DNA of 64,000 nucleotides from Hominimerdicola alba (lineage in GTDB: Bacteria > Bacillota > Clostridia > Oscillospirales > Ruminococcaceae), in assembly GCF_900112155.1 (NCBI RefSeq), contig NZ_FOKQ01000002.1, forward strand, positions 143,784 through 207,783, read 5' to 3'. The notes beneath the pieces were generated by a model. It did no database searches, had not been told where the DNA came from, and worked only from the letters and a program-made list of their open reading frames with translations. Position 1 is the first letter of the stretch. Every line of letters begins with the position of its first letter. Positions 8,740 through 16,864 of the stretch are shown piece after piece. A program made the position numbers and the translations under genes.

Positions 8740-8753
8740 GCCGAAATATCGGC
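8740..8753 (+). promoter_or_regulatory. Leader hairpin of small lipoprotein gene 2
   Basis: GCCGA / TCGGC with a 4-base loop, followed by GCATGAATGGAGTAA as in copy 1. An upstream palindrome ATGCGC-ATG-GCGCAT (8703-8717) has a looser relative at 8170-8184 before copy 1. Confidence 0.5.
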
Positions 8754-8774
8754 GCATGAATGGAGTAATTTAAA

Positions 8775-9017
8775 ATGAATAAGGTATTTGCTAAAGTAAT
8801 GATCATCGCTGCAGCTGTTGCTGCTATGTCTCTGACCGCTTGCGGTAAGAAGGAAGAGGAGAAGGCTAACGATTCCAAGCCTGCTGCTCAGGCTGTTGTT
8901 TCTGACGACGTTATCGTTACCGATGAGGAGACCACCGATGACGAGACTACTACCGAGGAAGAAACTGTGACCGCAGAGGAGACTCTCGAGATCGCAGAGG
9001 TCGTTGAGGCTGAATAA
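8775..9017 (+). CDS. Small acidic lipoprotein, copy 2
   Basis: 80 residues. Lipobox LTAC (Cys23) followed by the same GKKEEEKANDSKPAAQAVVS stretch as copy 1, an acidic Thr/Glu tail and a six-residue C-terminal extension (VVEAE region). Tandem duplicate of 8401-8625, with the leader hairpin and ribosome site duplicated too. Near-identity of the mature part argues for a recent event or for gene conversion. Function unknown. Confidence 0.8.
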   Translation: MNKVFAKVMIIAAAVAAMSLTACGKKEEEKANDSKPAAQAVVSDDVIVTDEETTDDETTTEEETVTAEETLEIAEVVEAE

Positions 9018-9050
9018 TCTCATAAAATTTTGACAGAAGTGTGGTTTGAA

Positions 9051-9791
9051 ATGAAAAAGATCGCTATCGCTGCTCTGGCAGCAGTCATGGCTGTCAGTCT
9101 TGCTGCCTGCGGCGGCAAGGAAAGCAAGGACGGCTCGGGCAAAAAGGACAGTAACTCGGAGGGCGCAGCCCCTTCGGGGGATACTCCCGGTATAGTAGTT
9201 ATTGACCCGAACGAGGGCAGTCCTGCGGCTGACGGAACTGTGGCTGCGGACAGCTCGGAGGCGGGAGCTGACGATAAAACGGTAATTGAGATCAAAGACC
9301 CCGATAATGCGGATACAACATCTTCGGCGGCGGAAAAGAAAAAGGAGACCAAGCCTGTCTTTACAGTAAAGGCGGACGACAAAAAGTGGGAGACCACTCA
9401 GGAATCCTCTTCTGCAATGTCGATAGTATACAAGGCAGATGATATCGCCGATGCAAAAGACAACTGCTCGATAATGATAAATTCCCGCGTGGTGGAAACC
9501 ATGGCGGAAATGACTCTGAGCGAAGTCGCTGACGCGGTGATAGATTCCAAGGGTCTTAAAGATGATATCGAGATCACCGACCGCGGCGATACGAAGGTCG
9601 GGGGACACGCAGCTTATACTGTCAGCGGAGTATACTCCGTTGACGGCATATCCTTCGATCTGGATATAAGCATACTTGCAGAGGACACCAGTGTACTCGA
9701 AGTGTGGGTGATATCTTACGATCAGTGTACCGCAGCAATGCGGGACAACTTCAATGAAGTTCTGAAGACCATACGTTTCTCAAAGACCTGA
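9051..9791 (+). CDS. Putative lipoprotein
   Basis: 246 residues from ATG 9051. A classic signal peptide (MKKIAIAALAAVMAVSLAAC) places the lipidated Cys at 20. A linker rich in Gly, Ser and Asp follows, and the C-terminal half (from about residue 100) looks folded. An upstream in-frame TTG at 9030 would spoil the signal peptide. It shares layout with the lipoprotein at 7370 and is third in a run of lipoprotein genes between two purine genes; the domain is not recognised. Confidence 0.78.
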   Translation: MKKIAIAALAAVMAVSLAACGGKESKDGSGKKDSNSEGAAPSGDTPGIVVIDPNEGSPAADGTVAADSSEAGADDKTVIEIKDPDNADTTSSAAEKKKETKPVFTVKADDKKWETTQESSSAMSIVYKADDIADAKDNCSIMINSRVVETMAEMTLSEVADAVIDSKGLKDDIEITDRGDTKVGGHAAYTVSGVYSVDGISFDLDISILAEDTSVLEVWVISYDQCTAAMRDNFNEVLKTIRFSKT

Positions 9792-9814
9792 TAAATTCAA
9801 AAGGAGTGTTTTAA

Positions 9815-11170
9815 ATGAAAATACTTGTAGTCGGCGGCGGCGGACGCGAGCACGCTATAATCGCTAAGCTTGCGCAGTCCCCTAAAGCTGAAAAGATCTA
9901 CTGCACCCCCGGCAACGGTGGCATATCGGCTATGGCTGAATGTTTTGACGTTGGTGCCACCGACATCGACGGTGTTGTTGCGCTGGCTAAAAAGCTGGCT
10001 GTCGATCTTGTAGTTGTAGCGCCCGATGATCCGCTGGTACTGGGCATGGTGGATGCTTTGCAGGCTGAGGGCTTCAGGACCTTCGGACCTAATAAGGCAG
10101 CTGCTATAATCGAGGGTTCAAAGGTATTCTCCAAGGAGCTGATGAAGAAGTACTCTATCCCCACTGCGGGCTACGAGGTATTCAATGACAGCGAATCTGC
10201 CATAGCTTACGTAAAGCAGCAGAACACTTATCCTGCTGTTATCAAGGCTGACGGTCTTGCACTGGGCAAGGGCGTTATACTTGCACAGAACGAGCAGGAA
10301 GCTGTTGAAGCTATCAAGGAAATGATCGACGGCAAGAAGTTCGGCGACAGCAGTACAACAATTGTTGTTGAGGAATATCTCACAGGTCCCGAGGTATCTG
10401 TACTCAGCTTTACCGATGGTAAGACTGTTGTTCCCATGATATCCTCCATGGATCACAAGAGAGCACTTGACAACGACGAGGGTCTGAACACAGGCGGAAT
10501 GGGTACTGTTTCGCCCAATCCTTACTACACCGAAGCCATCGCTAAGGAGTGCATGGAGAAGATCTTCCTGCCTACTATCAATGCCATGAATTCCGAGGGC
10601 AGAACCTTTGAGGGCTGTCTCTATTTCGGACTTATGCTCACTCCCAAGGGACCCAAGGTCATCGAATACAACTGCCGTTTCGGCGATCCCGAGACACAGG
10701 TAGTACTGCCTATGCTGAAGACCGATCTGGTTGACATCATGGAAGCTATTTACGATCACAAGCTGGGCGAACTGAACGTTGAGTGGTCTGAAGGCAGCTG
10801 CGCCTGCGTTATCATGGCAAGCGGCGGATATCCTCTCTCCTATCCCAAGGGCATCGAGATCAAGGGTCTTGACGCTAAGGGACAGGTTGAAGGTGCACAG
10901 GTATTCCATGCAGGCACAAAGCTTGCTGACGGAAAGTTCCTTACCAGCGGCGGACGAGTTCTCGGCGTTACCGCAAAGGGTCTGACCCTGAATTCAGCTC
11001 TTGAAAAGGCTTATGAGGGCGTTGAGAAGATCAGCTTCGAGGGTGCGCACTTCCGTAAGGATATCGGACAGCGTGCTCTGAAAGCTCTCGATAACGATCC
11101 CCTCCATCTCGGCTACAAGGACGACATGGAAGACTACATCGAAGAAAACGGCGTTTATCTGCGCCAGTAA
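9815..11170 (+). CDS. purD: Phosphoribosylamine-glycine ligase (GAR synthetase)
   Basis: ATP-dependent joining of glycine to phosphoribosylamine, the second step of purine synthesis. The 451-residue sequence has the N-terminal MKILVVGGGGREHAI loop, the ATP-grasp core (PAVIKADGLALGKGV; VVEEYLTGPEVSVLSF), the central DHKRALDNDEGLNTGGMG segment and metal-binding region (VIEYNCRFGDPETQ). It is slightly longer than the E. coli enzyme (429) but has all core motifs. Ribosome site AAAAGGAGTG. A bidirectional terminator follows. Confidence 0.96.
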   Translation: MKILVVGGGGREHAIIAKLAQSPKAEKIYCTPGNGGISAMAECFDVGATDIDGVVALAKKLAVDLVVVAPDDPLVLGMVDALQAEGFRTFGPNKAAAIIEGSKVFSKELMKKYSIPTAGYEVFNDSESAIAYVKQQNTYPAVIKADGLALGKGVILAQNEQEAVEAIKEMIDGKKFGDSSTTIVVEEYLTGPEVSVLSFTDGKTVVPMISSMDHKRALDNDEGLNTGGMGTVSPNPYYTEAIAKECMEKIFLPTINAMNSEGRTFEGCLYFGLMLTPKGPKVIEYNCRFGDPETQVVLPMLKTDLVDIMEAIYDHKLGELNVEWSEGSCACVIMASGGYPLSYPKGIEIKGLDAKGQVEGAQVFHAGTKLADGKFLTSGGRVLGVTAKGLTLNSALEKAYEGVEKISFEGAHFRKDIGQRALKALDNDPLHLGYKDDMEDYIEENGVYLRQ

Positions 11171-11186
11171 TGTATTCTTATAAAGC

Positions 11187-11217
11187 AAAAGGACTGCTGT
11201 GAGGCAGTCCTTTTTTT
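11187..11217 (+). terminator. Rho-independent terminator after purD
   Basis: AAGGACTGC / GCAGTCCTT with a 6-base loop and seven Ts. It lies between convergent genes, and flanking A residues let it act on the minus-strand gene as well. Confidence 0.88.
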
Positions 11218-11225
11218 CATGACAT

Positions 11226-12083
11226 TCAGTTCATTCGGTCGAGGATATACTCTTTGCGCAGTTTGAGCGCATCTTCGTCCATGCCTTTGTCGTTGAGTTC
11301 TGCGGCTTTGTCGAAATACTCGCAGACTTTCTGCTTATCGCCGCGCTTTGCGGCACACCGCGCCATAAAAATGTAAGCATAAGCTACACGGGAATTATCA
11401 TCGCTTTCAAACATCGGTGCTATAAGAGTTTCTGCTTCATCAATATCACCGTTTGCGATCGCACGGTTAATCTTTGAACTGTTTATGATGATATTCATTG
11501 AATCATTTTTCTCGGTATTGCCTTCAAAAAACTTCATAGCATCGTTATAGTAGCTTTCAAGCTTATCTGTTTCGTTCAGATAACTGCAAGCAATTATACG
11601 GTATCCATAGTATTCCATGATATCCGTATCGGTGCTGTTCGGTTTTTCAAGCGTGGTCTTGCTGAATTTATCAAGGATATCCATTTCCTTGTTATACTCT
11701 GCAATATTTTGATAATAAGCGGCAATCCTTATCACAGACTTATTCAAAAAAGGTATCTTGATACTGCCAGGCTTCATATTATTCAGATGCTCTTCCAGTT
11801 CTTTTACTGTTTGGGCAGATATCCCGCCATTTTGTGTTTCTGCATTTATCCTGACTGCAAAGTCATACTCTTTCTTGGTGATCATAACTGCAAACAATAC
11901 CATAATGAAGTGTATAATAAAAGGTATGAGCAGTGCCAAAACCACAGCAAGCACAGAGCATTTTGTGCCTAGGATCAAATAGTAAAACGATACAACGCAC
12001 AGGATCAGTATTATGGATAGCAGCATTGACAACGGAAAAGAACGTCGAATTGTCGATCTGTACATCTTAATAAAATATCTCAT
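11226..12083 (-). CDS. Membrane protein with TPR-like cytoplasmic domain
   Basis: 285 residues. Two hydrophobic helices at about 16-38 and 43-69 form a hairpin; the remaining 210 residues are helical and charged with TPR-like spacing in the last third (AYAYIFMARCAAKRGDKQKVCEYFDKA). GAGGAG lies about 8 bases upstream of the ATG. It sits immediately after the metY terminator. TPR assignment is from pattern, not from a profile; function unknown. Confidence 0.75.
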   Translation of the reverse strand: MRYFIKMYRSTIRRSFPLSMLLSIILILCVVSFYYLILGTKCSVLAVVLALLIPFIIHFIMVLFAVMITKKEYDFAVRINAETQNGGISAQTVKELEEHLNNMKPGSIKIPFLNKSVIRIAAYYQNIAEYNKEMDILDKFSKTTLEKPNSTDTDIMEYYGYRIIACSYLNETDKLESYYNDAMKFFEGNTEKNDSMNIIINSSKINRAIANGDIDEAETLIAPMFESDDNSRVAYAYIFMARCAAKRGDKQKVCEYFDKAAELNDKGMDEDALKLRKEYILDRMN

Positions 12084-12097
12084 TTTATCTCCTCATC

Positions 12098-12128
12098 AAA
12101 AAGCGCGGAAAACCAAAGTCTTCCGCGC
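12098..12128 (-). terminator. Terminator after metY (minus strand)
   Basis: On the minus strand GCGCGGAA / TTCCGCGC with a 10-base loop is followed by TTTTT. It abuts the ribosome site of the next minus-strand gene. Confidence 0.8.
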
Positions 12129-12149
12129 ACGAATAATCAGTATCAGCGA

Positions 12150-13418
12150 TCAGATAGCCGCAAATGCCTGCTTGAGGTCATCGAGGATATCCTCAACATT
12201 TTCAAGACCAACGGAGAATCTGATCATGCCGCCGTCGATGCCTGCTGCTACCAGCTGTTCCTCGGTCAGCTGACGGTGAGTTGCGGAAGCGGGGTGCAGT
12301 ACGCAGGTACGGATATCTGCAACGTGAACCTCGTTGGAAGCCAGCTTCAGGCTGTCCATGAACTTAACAGCAACAGGTCTGCCGCCCTTGATGGAGAAGC
12401 TGATAACGCCCGATGCGCCCAGAGGCAGGTACTTCTGAACCAGAGGATAGTACTTGTTGCCCTCAAGACCGGGATAGAACACGCTCTCTACCTTGTCGTT
12501 GTTGTTGAGATACTCAGCAACTATCTTAGCGTTCTCAACATACTGCTTCATGCGGACATGGAGAGTCTCCAGACCCAGATTCAGCAGGAAAGAGGAGTTA
12601 GCTGCGGGGTAGCAGCCGAAGTCTCTCATCAGCTGCATACGAGCCTTTACGATGAAGGGAGCGAAGGGGTACTTCTCGGTATAGACAGTGCCGTGATAGC
12701 TCTCGTCAGGCTCGGTCATGCAGGGGAACTTGCCGCTTGCAACCCAGTCGAACTTGCCGCTGTCAACGATAACGCCGCCTACCTGAACAGCATGGCCGTC
12801 CATGTACTTGGATGTAGAGTGCATAACGATATCAGCGCCCCACTCGATAGGTCTGCAAAGGATAGGAGTAGCAAAGGTGTTATCAACGATCAGCGGAACG
12901 CCGTTAGCGTGTGCAGCCTTTGCGAACTTCTCGATATCCAGTACGGTCAGCGAGGGGTTAGCGATGGTCTCACCGAATACCAGCTTGGTGTTGGGCTTGA
13001 ATGCAGCCATCAGCTCTTCCTCGGTGCAGTCGGGGTCTACCCAGATGCACTCGATGCCCAGCTTCTTCATGGTGATGCTGAACAGGTTGATAGTACCGCC
13101 GTAGATAGCAGTAGAGGATATGAAGCTGTCGCCTGCCTGGCAGATGTTCAGTACCGAGCAGAGGGTAGCAGCCTGACCCGAAGAGGTACACATAGCAGCC
13201 ACACCGCCCTCCAGAGCCGCGATCTTCTTTTCAACTGCGTCAGTGGTGGGGTTCTCGAATCTGCCGTAGATAAGGCTCAGGGTAGGGTCATCAAATACCG
13301 CTGCCACCGCATCGGTGGAGTCGTAAACGTATGTAGTGCTCTGTACTATAGGCACTACTCTGGGCTCTCCGTTCTTGGGCGTATAGCCCTCGTGTAAACA
13401 TTTTGTTTCGATCTTCAT
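12150..13418 (-). CDS. metY: O-acetylhomoserine sulfhydrylase (PLP-dependent)
   Basis: Makes homocysteine from O-acetylhomoserine and sulfide in methionine synthesis. 422 residues of the Cys/Met metabolism PLP family: TKCLHEGYTP start, YGRFENPTTDAVEKKIAALEGG, substrate/phosphate loop SSGQAAT, and the PLP-binding Lys204 in HSTSKYMDGH. The length and the presence of the 40-residue insertion after that Lys fit MetY better than cystathionine gamma-synthase (about 380 residues). AAAGGAC precedes the ATG. It follows a lipoprotein gene by 18 bases and likely shares its transcript. Confidence 0.92.
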   Translation of the reverse strand: MKIETKCLHEGYTPKNGEPRVVPIVQSTTYVYDSTDAVAAVFDDPTLSLIYGRFENPTTDAVEKKIAALEGGVAAMCTSSGQAATLCSVLNICQAGDSFISSTAIYGGTINLFSITMKKLGIECIWVDPDCTEEELMAAFKPNTKLVFGETIANPSLTVLDIEKFAKAAHANGVPLIVDNTFATPILCRPIEWGADIVMHSTSKYMDGHAVQVGGVIVDSGKFDWVASGKFPCMTEPDESYHGTVYTEKYPFAPFIVKARMQLMRDFGCYPAANSSFLLNLGLETLHVRMKQYVENAKIVAEYLNNNDKVESVFYPGLEGNKYYPLVQKYLPLGASGVISFSIKGGRPVAVKFMDSLKLASNEVHVADIRTCVLHPASATHRQLTEEQLVAAGIDGGMIRFSVGLENVEDILDDLKQAFAAI

Positions 13419-13436
13419 TATTATCTGTCCTTTCGT

Positions 13437-14504
13437 TTAAAAATAGTATCTCAATCTGAAACCATTCAGCTGTGTATCAAATTTGCTGTCCGCGCTTTGA
13501 AGCGTTTCAATGCAGTCCTGAACTTTCTCGGAAGGGAAGTCTTCAAGCTCAAAGCTTGCCTCGATTCGGTCAGCCTCGGGCTTGTCTATCAGCCCCGTCT
13601 GTCCGAAAGCTTTTTCGATATAGTCAGCCGCTTCACCGCTCTGACTTGATGGTTCGGTAAGCGGTATGGAAAGGGATATGCTTCCGCTGTCATAGTTCTC
13701 GGGCGGAGTATCGTATGCCACATTCGGCACACTTACTTCGGCGACCGATAAGAATTCCACGCCCTCCTCAGATATCTTTGTAGTAAAGCAGTTCCTGATA
13801 TCCTGTTCGATACTCTCACTGTCAGTGTTCTTTGTCACAAAATATATCTGCATCATATTATTGCTGCCCATGTAGTCGAACATTGCATCAAAAGCCTCGT
13901 ATTTTTCAAGCAGACCCACATATTCCGCAGTGTCAAAGCTTTCAGGCTCAATGTTAACAGCAACCGTCATGGCTGCCGATTCCGAGAGATCGGCTTCCGA
14001 GGGTCTTGTCCACCCCTCGGTATCCGCAGGCAGATCATCTTTTGATACTATCGCATAAAACCAACGCTGTACATAGTCGTCCGTCGTCCCATCGGTGACC
14101 TTTTCAACGTTCATCGTAACGCTCTTGCCGCTGACAAGCACGCAGGTCACGGAATATTCATCGCCGCTGCTGCCGCCGCCCGTTCTTGCGAGCAGTGCAA
14201 ACTTGTCAAAGTCTATGTCATTGAATTCAGGTGCTTCTCCGCCTATGCCTTTGAATATCTCATATTCCTCAGCCGAATCCACAATGAAATCAAAGTTCAT
14301 TACCTTCTTGTCATACACCGCATGGCTGACGACCCCTGTGTTGACCTTGTCAACATCCGATACAGCCGCATCATCGGATATATCCTGCGCCGTCCCCGAA
14401 GATGCCTGTTTCGCAGCCTTGCTGTCATCGCCCTTAGCACTTCCGCAAGCAGCCATCGATATGCATACCGCAAGTGCCGCTAACATAATTATCTTCCTTT
14501 TCAT
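13437..14504 (-). CDS. Putative lipoprotein
   Basis: 355 residues. Signal peptide with lipobox MAAC (Cys20), a short Ser/Ala/Asp linker, and then a large folded region that may be two domains (about 60-210 and 215-355). The family is not recognised. Ribosome site AAGGGGG lies 8 bases before ATG. It is upstream of metY with only 18 bases between, so cotranscription is likely, but no methionine-related binding motif is visible. Confidence 0.78.
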   Translation of the reverse strand: MKRKIIMLAALAVCISMAACGSAKGDDSKAAKQASSGTAQDISDDAAVSDVDKVNTGVVSHAVYDKKVMNFDFIVDSAEEYEIFKGIGGEAPEFNDIDFDKFALLARTGGGSSGDEYSVTCVLVSGKSVTMNVEKVTDGTTDDYVQRWFYAIVSKDDLPADTEGWTRPSEADLSESAAMTVAVNIEPESFDTAEYVGLLEKYEAFDAMFDYMGSNNMMQIYFVTKNTDSESIEQDIRNCFTTKISEEGVEFLSVAEVSVPNVAYDTPPENYDSGSISLSIPLTEPSSQSGEAADYIEKAFGQTGLIDKPEADRIEASFELEDFPSEKVQDCIETLQSADSKFDTQLNGFRLRYYF

Positions 14505-14541
14505 TGAAAAGTCCCCCTTTCATTCAATATCTGCATTTCAG

Positions 14542-15168
14542 CTATTTACAATAAGTATTAAAATCCACCTTGCTCATGCTGACAGCGCTTTCCATAGCTA
14601 TACGCGCCGCTTCGGTTATATCCATTGTCTTGCCCGCCGCGAATACCGCCTTTTGCAGGGCGATGCCGTATATGATGTGCAGTTCGCCGTCTGCGGCATA
14701 CTTGCTTGCTATGCCGTTAAGGGGGAGCCACAGCTGTTTCAGGTATACACCCATATCATCGCCGACCTCGCAGGCACGGGGCTTCCCGAAATTCTCGCCG
14801 CCCACGGTATAGGATATGTAGCGGAATATATCATTTACATCGGGCAGTTTGCCACCTTTCTGTTTGACAGCACCGCCTATCATGGACCATACCGAGTACT
14901 TCTCGTTCACGAGAGGTTCGTTTATCAGGTCGCCGAAATAGAATTTTCTGCCCTGCTTGTCGGTCATTATCGTGAATACCTTGTCCTCGGAAAGACCGTT
15001 CTTTTTCATGAACATCACGCGCACATCTTTCTGGCATGAATAACCTGCCAGCGCACCCACTGCGCATATCAGCGACTGCGGATGTATCTCCGCCTGACCG
15101 CCCCGCATGGCATTTATAAGGCGTTCGAGTATCTCGTCTGCCGCTTTCTGATATTTAGTTATATCCAT
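14542..15168 (-). CDS. Conserved hypothetical soluble protein
   Basis: 208 residues with no signal peptide or membrane helix. It has an N-terminal helix-rich part (MDITKYQKAADEILERLINA), a central KFYFGDLINEPLV region and a C-terminal helical part. I do not recognise the family. It starts with ATG and lies between a small membrane protein and a lipoprotein on the same strand with short gaps. Confidence 0.7.
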   Translation of the reverse strand: MDITKYQKAADEILERLINAMRGGQAEIHPQSLICAVGALAGYSCQKDVRVMFMKKNGLSEDKVFTIMTDKQGRKFYFGDLINEPLVNEKYSVWSMIGGAVKQKGGKLPDVNDIFRYISYTVGGENFGKPRACEVGDDMGVYLKQLWLPLNGIASKYAADGELHIIYGIALQKAVFAAGKTMDITEAARIAMESAVSMSKVDFNTYCK

Positions 15169-15211
15169 TTGATCACTCTCTGTAAGAAATTTTCACCTTT
15201 TTACAAAGGTG

Positions 15212-15403
15212 CTATAAGATAAAACAGGATTTTATTTTTTCTTTATACGTAATAATTATCATCAAAAAAGCGGCAATAAAATCAATAATACCGGCAATAA
15301 GAGGAACATATTTTGGAATTTCAATATTCATTAGCGATATAATAAACATACATGATCCGATGATCATAATAATAATTCCAAGTATGATTCTTGCTTTTTT
15401 CAT
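15212..15403 (-). CDS. Small membrane protein
   Basis: 63 residues with two hydrophobic helices (about 6-27 and 33-53) and a basic C-terminus (KEKIKSC). The ribosome site AGGAGA sits 6 bases upstream of ATG, which supports expression despite the small size. The DNA is more AT-rich than its neighbours. Function unknown. Confidence 0.7.
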   Translation of the reverse strand: MKKARIILGIIIMIIGSCMFIISLMNIEIPKYVPLIAGIIDFIAAFLMIIITYKEKIKSCFIL

Positions 15404-15462
15404 AATAATCTCCTGTAAATTGATCTGCCTTAATCCCGATCTATCTTATCAACAACACCAAG

Positions 15463-15840
15463 TTATAAAGCACCGATCTTTTTGCGCACCCTCGATATCA
15501 CCGACCGTATGGCTGAAAAGTACAGCACCGCCGTCCCGAAACCGCCCGCAATACCTGTGACAAGCCGCCGCGGGTTCGTTGATTCTTTCAGACCCAATGC
15601 CTGTAATACCCAGTCCGCCAGCATTACTTCACAGCAGCACAATGCCGCCCATGGCGAGATACGCTTCTTTGCCGCCAAAAGTGCCAGGGTCTGTCCGATG
15701 TACACGCCTGTGCATCTTGCGCAGACGGGAAACTGCCAGCGTCCCAGAAAAAAGCTTCTGTCCGCCCGCTGGTGACAGCCGCACCTCGCGCCGTATTCCA
15801 TGGTTTTCAGCCAGAGCCGTTCCTTTTTATCCTCGGTCAT
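15463..15840 (-). CDS. DUF2085 family membrane protein
   Basis: 125 residues. The core GCHQRADRSFFLGRWQFPVCARCTGVYIG matches in pattern the DUF2085 family, which has conserved Cys/His residues near the first membrane helix (first part: CGCHQRADRSFF; second: QFPVCARCTG). Three hydrophobic segments follow. I chose the start at 15840, whose ATGA overlaps the stop of the upstream zinc-ribbon gene; an ATG at 15870 lies inside that gene. Function unknown, possibly metal binding. Confidence 0.82.
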   Translation of the reverse strand: MTEDKKERLWLKTMEYGARCGCHQRADRSFFLGRWQFPVCARCTGVYIGQTLALLAAKKRISPWAALCCCEVMLADWVLQALGLKESTNPRRLVTGIAGGFGTAVLYFSAIRSVISRVRKKIGAL

Positions 15841-16088
15841 ATCTTGAATTTCTTTCCGCAGCTGGGGCATACCCAGTATGCGCGGGTCTTTGTTTTGGTA
15901 TCCATTCCGCAGAGACCGCAGAGCAGTCCCAGCGGATTATGCGTTAGTATAATGCCGCAGATACCGCCGCAAACATTGTAACCTCCGCCTGTTGTGGTGG
16001 ATTCGTTGATTATCTGACAGTTGGGGAAGCCGCATTTCGGGCAGACCTTTCCGCCGTAGTAACCGCTGTTATCATATCTGTTTCTCAT
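15837..16088 (-). CDS. Small zinc-ribbon protein
   Basis: 83 residues with Cys pairs CPKC near residue 16, CGLC near 58 and CPSC near 74, plus a Gly-rich hydrophobic middle (GGICGIILTHNPLGLLCGL) that could sit at a membrane surface. This Cys-hydrophobic-Cys layout recalls LITAF-like zinc folds, but that is only a resemblance. Ribosome site CAGGAG. Translationally coupled (ATGA) to the DUF2085 gene. Confidence 0.75.
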   Translation of the reverse strand: MRNRYDNSGYYGGKVCPKCGFPNCQIINESTTTGGGYNVCGGICGIILTHNPLGLLCGLCGMDTKTKTRAYWVCPSCGKKFKI

Positions 16089-16118
16089 TTTTGTTCTCCT
16101 GTTTTATATTCTCTTTAT

Positions 16119-16781
16119 TCAACTTTTTCTGCCCCGCTTTGCTCTGTTTACACTGCCGAGTATCAGCCATATCAGGTCGATGACTATACTTATGGCAGTG
16201 AATATGAGAAAGCAGTCAAACATATTCGCTGATATATACCGTGAGTCGATCAGAGTGAGCAGAAATGCGACCAATGCGGAAATATTCAGCACCACGGTGA
16301 TGAAAGCAAACATCTTTTTAGGACTTCCTGCGGGGCGGTGCTTTTTGTAAAGGCTCTTTATCCCGTGTATCATCCATACCAGGTCAAGCACTCCGCACAT
16401 TGCAGATTCGAAAACAATTACAGCAATACCGAGATCTCCTGTAGGGAAAATTATCATGCTCGCAAGGAATATCAGATGGAGCAATACCGTAAAGAGAATC
16501 CGCTTCTTTATTGAAAAGTTTTTGCGTACCGCCAGGCGTACCAGCCATAACGTGTCTGTTACAGCGCTTAAGCCGCCGAAGAAAAGGAAAAATATATATT
16601 CTCCCAGATCTCCGAGAAATCCGCCGTCGCTGTCTATTTTTGTCCCATAATATACGGCGGTGATATTCGCCGCTAAAGTGATGACCACAGCAAGTAATTT
16701 TCTCTTGCTAAGTAAGCCGGAGCTAATTTGTGTATCGGCGTTTGTATTTGATGCTTCGCCGCCGCAGTCATATCTGCTCAT
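16119..16781 (-). CDS. Hypothetical polytopic membrane protein
   Basis: 220 residues with six predicted membrane helices arranged as three similar pairs (segments ending DTLWLVRL, DLVWMIHGI, DLIWLILGSV), which suggests internal repetition of a two-helix unit. The chosen start (MSRYDCGGE) has AGAGGAT 6 bases upstream; a start 16 codons earlier lacks a site. Family not recognised. Confidence 0.72.
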   Translation of the reverse strand: MSRYDCGGEASNTNADTQISSGLLSKRKLLAVVITLAANITAVYYGTKIDSDGGFLGDLGEYIFFLFFGGLSAVTDTLWLVRLAVRKNFSIKKRILFTVLLHLIFLASMIIFPTGDLGIAVIVFESAMCGVLDLVWMIHGIKSLYKKHRPAGSPKKMFAFITVVLNISALVAFLLTLIDSRYISANMFDCFLIFTAISIVIDLIWLILGSVNRAKRGRKS

Positions 16782-16864
16782 TTTGTTATCCTCTGTTTTA
16801 TGCCGATGTTCCCGCGATGAAATTTCCACCGCGGGGCCATTGGCAGTTCAGCGTCTTTTAATTA

